Shown: positions 1 to 7,019 of the stretch, piece after piece
How the letters are laid out: every line of letters starts with the position of its first letter
Position numbering within the stretch: position 1 is the stretch's first letter
Source: JBEIHX01 sp040381075
Lineage (GTDB): Bacteria; Pseudomonadota; Alphaproteobacteria; Caulobacterales; Aquidulcibacteraceae
NCBI GenBank assembly: GCA_040381075.1
Contig: JBEIHX010000035.1
Location: 1-35,340, forward strand
Length of the DNA stretch: 35,340 nt
Reading direction: 5' to 3'
Notes under the pieces: generated by a model
Database searches by the model: none
Seen by the model: the letters and a program-made list of their open reading frames with translations, nothing else
What the model was told of the DNA's origin: nothing
Program-made: the position numbers and the translations under genes

Positions 1-243
1 GACGAACTCGCGCGCGCGGCAGGCCTCGACCCCGCGGCGCTGACGCCGCATATCCTGCGCCACGCCTTCGCCACCCATCTGCTCGGCGGCGGCGCAGACC
101 TGCGCCTCGTGCAGACGCTGCTCGGACACGCCGATATCGCACCAACCCAGATCTATACCCACGTCGCCGATGGCCATCTGCGCCGCACGCTGGACAGCGC
201 ACACCCGTTGGCGCGGGGCGCGCCGGCGCCGGATGAGGCCTGA
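1..243 (+). CDS. xerD: Site-specific tyrosine recombinase XerC/XerD, C-terminal part (truncated by window edge)
   Basis: The window opens inside a reading frame that ends with TGA at 241-243. The 80 visible residues carry the tyrosine-recombinase core: HILRH (the H-x-x-R box) near residue 17, LLGH near residue 41 and the nucleophile in QIYTH near residue 52, with the usual family spacing. These residues cleave and rejoin DNA through a 3'-phosphotyrosine link. Xer proteins resolve chromosome dimers at dif. The ending after the catalytic tyrosine (RRTLDSAHPLA) is typical of XerC/XerD rather than of a phage integrase. XerD is preferred over XerC only by general resemblance, because the N-terminal core-binding domain lies outside the window. 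A 31-bp tandem array starts 12 bases after the stop. Confidence 0.85.
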   Translation, partial: DELARAAGLDPAALTPHILRHAFATHLLGGGADLRLVQTLLGHADIAPTQIYTHVADGHLRRTLDSAHPLARGAPAPDEA

Positions 244-255
244 GACGGCGCGGCT

Positions 256-384
256 GCGCCGGAGAAGGGGCTCAGGCGGCGCTGCTGCGCCGGAGAAGGG
301 GCTCAGGCGGCGCTGCTGCGCCGGAGAAGGGGCTCAGGCGGCGCTGCTGCGCCGGAGAAGGGGCTCAGGCGGCGCTGCTGCGCC
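256..384. repeat. 31-bp tandem repeat, about four copies
   Basis: GGAGAAGGGG recurs at 261, 292, 323 and 354, an exact 31-bp period, and the units look identical. The array fills most of the gap between the xer stop and the next gene. The period is not a multiple of three, so a coding role is unlikely. No spacers separate the copies, so it is not a CRISPR. It could be a replication-slippage minisatellite or a transcription or supercoiling element; nothing in the sequence decides. Confidence 0.9.
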
Positions 385-448
385 GCCCGTGGCGCCAGGC
401 GCGTCCCAGCCTATATGAGAGCCCGAAGTTTTCACGGAAGGAACGACC

Positions 449-1360
449 ATGGCGGCGGACAATCTGATGTTCAAAGACGGCCTGATGACAGGTCAGCGAA
501 TCCTGGTGACGGGCGGCGGCACCGGACTTGGCAAGGAAATGGCCGAGGCCTTCCTGAAGCTCGGCGCGGAGGTGATCATCTGGGGCCGGCGTGGCGGCGT
601 GCTGGAAGAAACCGCCAAAGAACTCACCGACAGGCATGGCGGTGTGGTGATCCCCCAGCCATGCGACATTCGCCAGCCTGAGGTCATCAAGGACAACCTC
701 GATCAGATCTGGGCGGCGCGCGGTCCGCTGACCGGGCTCGTCAACAACGCCGCCGGCAACTTCATCTCACGCACGCAGGACCTCTCCCCGCGCGGCTTCG
801 ATGCAATCGCCAACATCGTCTTCCACGGCACCTTCTACACGACGCTCGATATCGGCAAGCGCTGGATCGAGGAGGGCAGGAGCGGGTCGGTGATCAATAT
901 CCTCACCACCTGGGTGTGGAACGGCTCGCCCTTCACGGTGCCCTCCGCAATGTCAAAGTCCGGCGTCCGCGCCATGGCCGAGTCGCTCGCCGTGGAATGG
1001 GGTCGCTACGGCATCCGGTTCAACAACATCGCCCCCGGTCCGTTCCCGACGAAGGGCGCCTGGGAGCGTCTGTCGCCGGGCCAAAGCCCGGATGCAGCGG
1101 CCGACGGCGAGGGCGGGCGCGAAGGCAATCCGATGGGGCGCGTCGGCAAGATGCACGAGTTGTGCAATCTGGCCGTCTTCCTGATGGCCCCCGGCGCGGA
1201 ATACGTGAATGGGCAGACCATCGCCATCGATGGCGCGATGTACCAGGCGACCGGCGGCAATTTCTCAGGTCTGCGCAAACTGGGCGAACCGGAATGGGAT
1301 GCGATCCGCACCATGATCCGCTCGTCCAACGATAAGGACCGCGCCAAACGCACCGTGTGA
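449..1360 (+). CDS. SDR oxidoreductase, 2,4-dienoyl-CoA reductase (DECR1)-like
   Basis: This 303-residue short-chain dehydrogenase has the NADP(H)-binding TGGGTGLG at residues 21-28 and NNAAG at 99-103. The catalytic stretch VPSAMSKSG (164-172) keeps the lysine (K170) but has serine (S166) where classical SDRs have the YxxxK tyrosine. That replacement, the following AVEWGRYGIRFN...PGPFPTKGAW segment and the C-terminal LRKLGEPEWDAI closely resemble mitochondrial and peroxisomal 2,4-dienoyl-CoA reductase, which reduces 2,4-dienoyl-CoA during beta-oxidation of unsaturated fatty acids. The product is probably a cytoplasmic enzyme. The ATG at 449 has a good ribosome site (GGAAGGA, 436-442). A hairpin 44 bases past the stop suggests a single-gene transcript. 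The family is secure; the exact substrate is inferred. Confidence 0.85.
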   Translation: MAADNLMFKDGLMTGQRILVTGGGTGLGKEMAEAFLKLGAEVIIWGRRGGVLEETAKELTDRHGGVVIPQPCDIRQPEVIKDNLDQIWAARGPLTGLVNNAAGNFISRTQDLSPRGFDAIANIVFHGTFYTTLDIGKRWIEEGRSGSVINILTTWVWNGSPFTVPSAMSKSGVRAMAESLAVEWGRYGIRFNNIAPGPFPTKGAWERLSPGQSPDAAADGEGGREGNPMGRVGKMHELCNLAVFLMAPGAEYVNGQTIAIDGAMYQATGGNFSGLRKLGEPEWDAIRTMIRSSNDKDRAKRTV

Positions 1361-1403
1361 CGGCCGCTGACGCTGCGCCCGGCGTCGCCGGGTGCACGCG
1401 CCA

Positions 1404-1428
1404 GCCCGGTCGCGAGGGGCGACCGGGC
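1404..1428 (+). terminator. Perfect 10-bp hairpin after the SDR gene
   Basis: The arms GCCCGGTCGC (1404-1413) and GCGACCGGGC (1419-1428) pair perfectly around a 5-base loop. It lies 44 bases past the SDR stop and before hrpB. No T-tract follows, so it is either a non-canonical terminator or an RNA-stabilising stem. Confidence 0.5.
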
Positions 1429-1512
1429 ATCACCCCGCACGCGCCAGCCGCCACCCCCGAAGGCAGCAGATGCGCCAATGACCGATCTCCCCGTGACAGG
1501 CGCCCAGCCCAG

Positions 1513-1572
1513 AGGTCCGACAGGCAAAGGTCCGACAGGCAGGGGCCTGCCGGCGGAAGGTCTGCCAGTGAC
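1513..1572 (+). repeat. 15-bp repeat ending on the hrpB start
   Basis: Four units of 15 bp start at 1513, 1528, 1543 and 1558. The first two are nearly identical (AGGTCCGACAGGC core) and the last two are diverged. If translated from the upstream ATG at 1478 they would give GPTGK, GPTGR, GLPAE, GLPVT. The last unit carries the GTG at 1568, proposed here as the real hrpB start. Confidence 0.65.
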
Positions 1573-4027
1573 GGATCTGCCGATCGAAGCCGTCCTGCCT
1601 GACTTTCTGGCGGCGCTGGAGACCGGAGCGAACGCGGTGCTCATCGCGCCGCCAGGCGCCGGCAAGACAACCCGCGCGCCGCTCGCCCTGCTGGCGGCCT
1701 CCTGGCGCGGCGAAGGGCGCATCATCGTCCTCGAACCGAGGCGGCTCGCCGCCAGAGCCGCAGCCGACCGAATGGCGATGCTTCTGGGAGAGGTCGTCGG
1801 AGACACCGTCGGCCTGCGGGTCCGCATGGAAAGCCGCATATCGGCGCGGACCCGCATCGAAGTCGTCACCGAAGGCGTGTTCACACGGATGATTCTGGAC
1901 GACCCCGGACTCGACGGGATCGCCGCTGTGCTGTTCGATGAATGCCACGAGCGCAGCCTCGAGGGAGACCTCGGACTGGCCCTGGCGCTTGAGAGCCAGA
2001 GCGCCCTGCGGCCCGACCTGCGGCTCGTCGCCATGTCCGCCACCCTCGACGGCGCGCGCTTCTCCGGTCTGATGGGAAACGCCCCGGTGATCGAGTCGCA
2101 GGGGCGCCTCTTTCCAGTCGAGACGCGCTATCGCGGGCGCGCGCCAGACGCTGGGCTGGCGCAGGAGACCGCCCGGGCGGTGCGCGCCGCACTGGCCAGC
2201 GAAACCGGCAGCATCCTCGTCTTTCTGCCCGGCGTCGGCGACATCCTGCGCACCGCGGAGATCCTTGCGTCCGAGCAAAGCGACCCCGCGATCATCATCG
2301 CGCCCCTGGCCGGCGCACTGGACGCGCGCGCCCAGGAGCAGGCCATCGCGCCAGCCCCCCCGGACCGGCGCAAAGTCGTCCTGGCGACCTCGATCGCACA
2401 AACCAGTCTCACCATCGAGGGCGTGCGCGTGGTCATCGACTGCGGCCTGGCGCGCCGGGCGCGCTACGACCCCGCAACAGGTCTGACCCGTCTGGTCACA
2501 GAGCGCGCGAGCCGGGCCAGCGTCGACCAGCGGCGCGGCCGGGCAGGTCGACTGGGCCCGGGAGTGTGCATCCGCCTGTGGGACGAGCCGCAGACGCGCG
2601 CCCTGCCAGCCTTCGATCCGCCGGAGATGCTGGAGACCGATCTCACGGGACTGGCGCTCGACCTGGCGCGCTGGGGCGCGGGGCCGGACACCCTGCGCTG
2701 GCTTGATCCACCGCCGCGGATCGCCTTCCAGGAAGCCCGGCGCCTGCTGCAGACGCTGGGCGCGCTCGATGAGACATGGCGCATCACCACATTCGGACGT
2801 GAGCTCGCACGCCTGCCATTGGCGCCGCGGCTGGCGGCGATGATCGCCGCCGGCGCCGCCCGCGGCGCCGGCGATCTGGCGGCGGAAATCGCTGTTCTGG
2901 TGAGCGAACAGGGTCTCGGCGGGCCAAGTCCCGATCTGGAGGTCAGGCGCAGCGTCTGGCGTCACGACCGCAGCGCCAGGGCGCGCGACGCCCGCCGTCA
3001 GGCAGACCGTCTGGCGCGCATGGGCGCGCAGCGCGTCAGCCAGGGCGCGGACCTCTCGCCCGGCGCCATCCTGGCGCTTGGCTATCCCGAGCGCATCGCC
3101 CAGGCACGCCCGGGCAGGCCTGGCGACTACCTGATGGCCTCCGGCCAGGGCGCCGCCATCGACCCCGGCGAAGGCCTCGCACGCGCCCCGTTCCTGGCAG
3201 TCGCCGACGTCGCCGGCGCAGCCCAGCGCAGCCGCATCCGCCTCGCCGCCGCCCTCAGCGCAGGAGACATCGAGACACTGTTCGCCAGCCGCATCGACAC
3301 CGTGCAGGAGATCCGCTTCGACGAGACGACCCGCGCAGTGAAAGCACGCCGCCAACGTCGGCTCGGCGCGCTGATCCTCTCAGACGCGCCCGCGGCGGAT
3401 GCAGATCGGTCGGCGATCGCCCAGACCCTGCTCACCGCCGTGTGCGAGCGCTCCCTCGATCTTCTGCCATGGCCGGACAGCGCGCGCGCCCTGCGCCAGC
3501 GCGCAGCCTTCCTTCAGGCGCGCGACCCGGATGCAGGCTGGCCCGACCTCAGCGATGCAGCGCTGCTCGCCACAGCCACATACTGGCTCGCGCCCGTCCT
3601 CCATGATGTCCAGCGCCTTGATGACATCCCGCCGGAGGCGCTGACAGCTGCGCTGCGCAGCCTCTTTGACTGGGAGGCGCTGCGCCGGCTGGACACATTG
3701 GCGCCCGCCACGTTTGAGACGCCCGCCGGAACGCCCGTCACAATTGACTACAGCGACGCCGACCAGCCCTGCGTGGGCGTGCGGGTGCAGGAGTTGTTCG
3801 GGCTGGACCGCCATCCCACCATTCTCAACGGACGCGTCGCACTGGCCCTGCATCTCCTGTCGCCAGCCCGCCGGCCGGTGCAGATCACGCTGGACCTGCC
3901 CGGTTTCTGGCGCGGCAGCTATCGCGAGGTGCGCGTGGAGATGCGGGGGCGCTATCCGAAGCATCCGTGGCCAGAGGATCCAGTCAGCGCCACCCCGACC
4001 CTGCGGGCGAAGCCGCGCGGCGGCTGA
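1568..4027 (+). CDS. hrpB: ATP-dependent helicase HrpB
   Basis: This is a DEAH-box superfamily 2 helicase of the HrpB family. In order it has Walker A (APPGAGKTT, about residues 27-35), a DECHER motif II, MSATLDG motif III, the second RecA domain ending in RRGRAGRLG (motif VI), and the HrpB-specific C-terminal region finishing PKHPWPEDP. HrpB is a cytoplasmic NTPase presumed to act on RNA; its cellular role is poorly known. Two starts are possible. The GTG at 1568 has GGAAGG at 1555-1560 with a 7-base spacer, begins with a typical TDLPIEAVLPDFL and gives 819 residues, a usual length. The ATG at 1478 would add 30 residues made of a 15-bp repeat behind a weaker ribosome site. The function is secure and GTG 1568 is favoured. 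Confidence 0.93.
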   Translation: MTDLPIEAVLPDFLAALETGANAVLIAPPGAGKTTRAPLALLAASWRGEGRIIVLEPRRLAARAAADRMAMLLGEVVGDTVGLRVRMESRISARTRIEVVTEGVFTRMILDDPGLDGIAAVLFDECHERSLEGDLGLALALESQSALRPDLRLVAMSATLDGARFSGLMGNAPVIESQGRLFPVETRYRGRAPDAGLAQETARAVRAALASETGSILVFLPGVGDILRTAEILASEQSDPAIIIAPLAGALDARAQEQAIAPAPPDRRKVVLATSIAQTSLTIEGVRVVIDCGLARRARYDPATGLTRLVTERASRASVDQRRGRAGRLGPGVCIRLWDEPQTRALPAFDPPEMLETDLTGLALDLARWGAGPDTLRWLDPPPRIAFQEARRLLQTLGALDETWRITTFGRELARLPLAPRLAAMIAAGAARGAGDLAAEIAVLVSEQGLGGPSPDLEVRRSVWRHDRSARARDARRQADRLARMGAQRVSQGADLSPGAILALGYPERIAQARPGRPGDYLMASGQGAAIDPGEGLARAPFLAVADVAGAAQRSRIRLAAALSAGDIETLFASRIDTVQEIRFDETTRAVKARRQRRLGALILSDAPAADADRSAIAQTLLTAVCERSLDLLPWPDSARALRQRAAFLQARDPDAGWPDLSDAALLATATYWLAPVLHDVQRLDDIPPEALTAALRSLFDWEALRRLDTLAPATFETPAGTPVTIDYSDADQPCVGVRVQELFGLDRHPTILNGRVALALHLLSPARRPVQITLDLPGFWRGSYREVRVEMRGRYPKHPWPEDPVSATPTLRAKPRGG

Positions 4028-4153
4028 ACCCCCGCAGCGCTGCGGGCAGGCGGTGTGGCCGCGTCGGGAGATTTCTGCAGATTCACCGGAGGCGGGTTTG
4101 TCACATCAGGAGAGCGGTCTTCAACGTCGCCGACGCCCGCCAGGAGCCCCACC

Positions 4154-4423
4154 ATGGCCCACGGTCAGAGGAAGCCTTCTCTCGCCATCGCTGAAGACCT
4201 TCTCTGCGGTGATCCAGATGGCCTTCGGGCTCTGCGTCAAACCGTCGTCCAGGACGTTCTCGAGGCCGGGATCATCGAGGCCGCCGCGACGGCCTATGGC
4301 GCGGCGCCAGGAGCCGCAGACGTCGCGCAGCCACGGCCGGATCCGCCAGCATGGGATCCGCCCAGCCGAGGGCGGCCTGCCTGCCCGCCACTCACGGGCG
4401 AGCGCTCCATCGAACAGTCCTAA
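4154..4423 (+). pseudogene. IS256-family (Mutator-type) transposase N-terminal remnant
   Basis: An ATG at 4154, preceded by AGGAG at 4142-4146, opens a frame beginning MAHGQRKPSLAI and continuing DPDGLRALRQTVVQDVLEAG. This matches the first 45 or so residues of one IS256-type transposase group. After about residue 50 the resemblance fades, and the frame stops at 4423 without any of the DDE catalytic region, where a complete protein would be about 400 residues. The remnant lies between the converging hrpB and PAN-domain genes. No terminal inverted repeats or target duplications were found. It is read as an old, decayed insertion. Confidence 0.5.
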
Positions 4424-5454
4424 CGTCGCGGACCCGCCAGGTCCGGGCGCACCACAGCGCTCACGCAGTAATCGCAGCCCGTGGTCATGTAACCGGGCGC
4501 CTGCAGAAAGCAGCGCGCAAAGGCCCCTCCCGCGCCCGGTTTTGTCCAGGTAAAGGCCGCACAGGTCGGATCATCCTGGCAGCGGCGCAGGCATTCAACC
4601 CCGCCATCGTCATGAGTGTCGCCGATACGGATCTCCCGCGTCCAGTGACCAATACCCGGCGTCAGCGCGACCTGGCCGACAAGCGGGCGAACACGCAGAG
4701 CCGCTGCGGCGTCGGCCGGGCTCAGACCGGAAAACGTCAGTGGCCGCACCAGGCGATATCGCCACGAGGCCTGCCGCGCCTCGCGCGCCGTCAGCGGCTC
4801 GAGGACAAAGGATTGACCCCGCCTGCCGCACAGATCCTGCGTCAGCGCCCCAGCCTCGGCTGTCAGACACATCTGAGCATGCACAAGCATGAGGCGCGCC
4901 CCGCCTGACGCCATGCTGATGGAGAAAATCTGGCTCGCGCCGCCCGCGCCTGCGCGGGACCGGCTCCAGTCGGAACACGCCTCGGAAAAAATCAGCGCAC
5001 CTTGCGCTGGGTCGCCGCCCGCCGCCCCCAGGCAAATCTCCGGCTCAGCGTCCGGGCGGACGCCGGACCCAAAGGCGGCGGCCTGCGACGGCGACCCGTA
5101 CCTTTCGTGCATCATGCGGATCGTGTAGCCGGCTGTCGCAACCGGCTCACCCCCACGCGCGCCTACCGGGGCCGGCGCGCTGACCGGGGCCGCCGGCAAA
5201 ACCCGAAACACCTGATCCTGAAACCGGGCCTGGGCGCCGCACGCGCGCAATCCTGCTGCAACGGTCTCCGACCGCGCCATGCGCACCACACCGGCGTCAG
5301 CGGCGGCGGTGACGCACAGGCCGCTGTCAGAGGACCTGATCCGGTACAGGCCTGCATCGATCGGCCAAAGCTGCGCTGCGGTCTGGACCGGAGCAGCCAT
5401 CGCGTGGCCTGCAGCCAGCGTGGCGATCACGAGACTTGCACCAAATCGGATCAT
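4420..5454 (-). CDS. Secreted protein, probable ricin-type beta-trefoil plus PAN/Apple domain
   Basis: From the ATG at 5454 (GGGAG ribosome site about 7 bases upstream) the 344-residue product starts with a clear signal peptide, MIRFGASLVIATLAAGHAMA followed by APVQ, so it is exported. Residues 30-220 contain three spaced units, each with a Cys-Leu/Val pair, a second cysteine and a Q-x-F triplet (QVF 81-83, QIF 175-177, QSF 214-216). This recalls the three QxW repeats of ricin B-type sugar-binding trefoils. Residues 280-330 form a cysteine-rich segment (C288, C292, C298, C315, C327, C330) with CxxxCQDDPTCAAFTW, typical of PAN/Apple modules. A longer frame starts at 5511 but would bury the signal peptide. 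The trefoil assignment is inference, the PAN module is stronger. Carbohydrate or protein binding in the periplasm or outside the cell is likely. Confidence 0.7.
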   Translation of the reverse strand: MIRFGASLVIATLAAGHAMAAPVQTAAQLWPIDAGLYRIRSSDSGLCVTAAADAGVVRMARSETVAAGLRACGAQARFQDQVFRVLPAAPVSAPAPVGARGGEPVATAGYTIRMMHERYGSPSQAAAFGSGVRPDAEPEICLGAAGGDPAQGALIFSEACSDWSRSRAGAGGASQIFSISMASGGARLMLVHAQMCLTAEAGALTQDLCGRRGQSFVLEPLTAREARQASWRYRLVRPLTFSGLSPADAAAALRVRPLVGQVALTPGIGHWTREIRIGDTHDDGGVECLRRCQDDPTCAAFTWTKPGAGGAFARCFLQAPGYMTTGCDYCVSAVVRPDLAGPRR

Positions 5455-5583
5455 GCCGGAACTCCCGCAGGGCCGCAGCCCGTCGAACGCCGGTGACGCC
5501 GCAAAGCCCATGCCAGACCCCGGCGCCAGACAGACCGCGCCGCCGGAACACAGCGTCAGGCCCGCTGCAGCGCAGCATCGTGC

Positions 5584-5613
5584 TTGCGACGGGCTGCTCC
5601 TGGATCCTAAACT
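5584..5613 (+). promoter_or_regulatory. Possible promoter for the GT4 gene, leaderless transcript
   Basis: TTGCGA (5584-5589) and TAAACT (5608-5613) are 18 bases apart and resemble sigma70 -35 and -10 boxes. Transcription would begin at about 5620, on top of the GTG start at 5619, giving an mRNA with no leader. Judged by eye only. Confidence 0.3.
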
Positions 5614-5618
5614 GAAGT

Positions 5619-6770
5619 GTGACCAAGGTTCTGTTCTTCGGCCATGACGTTCATGACGCCGCCGTTCAGCGACGCATCCAGTCGCTGATCGCCGCCGGCG
5701 CCGACGTCACCGGACTGACAATGCGACGCGGCCCGCCAGGCGTCTTCGACTGGGCCAACATCGATCTGGGCGAAACACGGCATGCGGACTATCGCCAGCG
5801 CATCGCCGCCATGTGGCGCGCACTGCCGGCGCTGCGGCGGGAAACCGCGCTCACCGGGGCGGCGGACATCCTGTGGGCGCGCAATTTCGACATGCTGGCC
5901 CTTGCCCTGTACGCCCGCGCACACGCCAGGAGCCGCGGCGCTGTGGTTTATGAGTGCCTCGACGTCCATCCGCTGATGCTGCGCAGCGACGCCGTCGGCT
6001 GGGCGTTCCGCGTCGCCGAAGGCTTCATGCTCGAGCGCAGCACCCTGCTTGTCGTCAGCTCCCCGGGGTTCCTTCGGGAGTACTTTGAGCGACATCACGA
6101 CGGGCGCTATCGCGCGCAATTGATGGAGAACCGCATCCCGGCGGATCTGATGCGCCCAGTCACAGCCAGGCCGGCCTGCGATGCGACGGGCCGCCTGAGG
6201 GTCGGCTACACGGGTTTCCTGCGCTGCCGCCGGTCAGTGCGCCTTCTCGGCCGCGCAGCCGAAGCGGCCGGGGGGCGGGTTGAGGTCATCCTGCGCGGCT
6301 ATGCTGCGCCAGCCTACCTGCCGGATTTCGAGGAGTTGCTCGCGCAATCACCCGGGCTGCGCTATGGCGGACGCTACGCCTACCCGGATGATCTGCCGCA
6401 GATGTACGCCGCAATGGATCTTGTCTGGGCGGGTGATTTCAGCGAGGCCGGCGCGAATTCGGACTGGCTGCTGCCCAACCGTCTCTACGAAGGCGGCGCC
6501 TATGGCGCCGTCCCGGTTGCGCCAGCCGCCAGCGAAGCCGGACGCTGGATTGCCGCACGCGGAGTGGGCTTCGTGCTCCCGGAGCCCCTTGAAGAAACAC
6601 TGCCGGCCTTTCTGACCAGCGTCACGCACGCCGAAATCGCCGGGAAGCGCGCCGCCATGGCGGCCCAGCCCGCCGACACCTTCATCACGCCGGTCGCGGA
6701 AACCGCAGACCTCCTGGCGCGCCTCGTCGCCGGCGCCAGGTCGAGGACCCGGCCAGCCAAACCAGCATAG
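5619..6770 (+). CDS. Glycosyltransferase, GT4/GT-B-like
   Basis: This 383-residue cytoplasmic or membrane-associated protein has the outline of a GT-B glycosyltransferase. The N-terminal half begins KVLFFGHDVHDAAVQRRI and contains ILWARNF and VYECLDVHPLM. The second half opens RLRVGYTGFLRCRR (about residue 195) and carries YPDDLPQMYAAMDLVWAGDF and LLPNRLYEGGAYGAVPVAP, the place where GT4 enzymes bind the nucleotide-sugar donor. LPNRLYEGGAYG stands in for the usual E-x7-E-like segment. It starts with GTG and has no clear ribosome site. The next gene (AlkP-like) follows on the same strand 249 bases later, and a secreted lectin-like gene diverges upstream. The family is fairly sure; donor and acceptor are unknown. 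Confidence 0.75.
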   Translation: MTKVLFFGHDVHDAAVQRRIQSLIAAGADVTGLTMRRGPPGVFDWANIDLGETRHADYRQRIAAMWRALPALRRETALTGAADILWARNFDMLALALYARAHARSRGAVVYECLDVHPLMLRSDAVGWAFRVAEGFMLERSTLLVVSSPGFLREYFERHHDGRYRAQLMENRIPADLMRPVTARPACDATGRLRVGYTGFLRCRRSVRLLGRAAEAAGGRVEVILRGYAAPAYLPDFEELLAQSPGLRYGGRYAYPDDLPQMYAAMDLVWAGDFSEAGANSDWLLPNRLYEGGAYGAVPVAPAASEAGRWIAARGVGFVLPEPLEETLPAFLTSVTHAEIAGKRAAMAAQPADTFITPVAETADLLARLVAGARSRTRPAKPA

Positions 6771-6835
6771 GTGCGGTCAGCCCGGCGACCGCCCGGCCCG
6801 GTGGCGGGGGGCGATCCCGAGAATGGTCGGCAGTC

Positions 6836-6880
6836 GGGCCGGGCGCGGGGGGCCGGGCGCGGGGGGCCGGGGGTTTTGGG
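6836..6880 (+). repeat. 14-bp G-rich repeat with long G runs
   Basis: GGGCC recurs at 6836, 6850 and 6864 (14-bp period, GGGCCGGGCGCGGG unit), followed by GGGGG, TTTT, GGGG. The plus strand has at least four runs of four or more G, enough for an intramolecular G-quadruplex. It lies in the 249-base gap before the AlkP-like gene. Confidence 0.7.
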
Positions 6881-7019
6881 GTGAGCCGCGCGATCGGGCG
6901 TACGCCATACGGCCCAGGCGAATCGACTTGCGGTCCCGCAACCCTGGGGGTTCTTCGCGGACGCAATCAGTGTCACCATGCATGCGAAAAAACCGACGGG
7001 ACCGCCAGGAGTGGACCAC

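Noticed and set aside
1..243. XerD fragment as a prophage or island integrase
   Set aside because: The C-terminus is typical of the chromosomal Xer proteins and no attachment site or phage gene follows.
256..384. 31-bp repeats as a CRISPR array
   Set aside because: The copies are back to back with no spacers, and no cas-like gene is near.
1430..3355. Long minus-strand frame opposite hrpB
   Set aside because: It is a high-GC mirror frame of a clear helicase; composition is Arg/Cys/Gly-rich and no family is recognisable.
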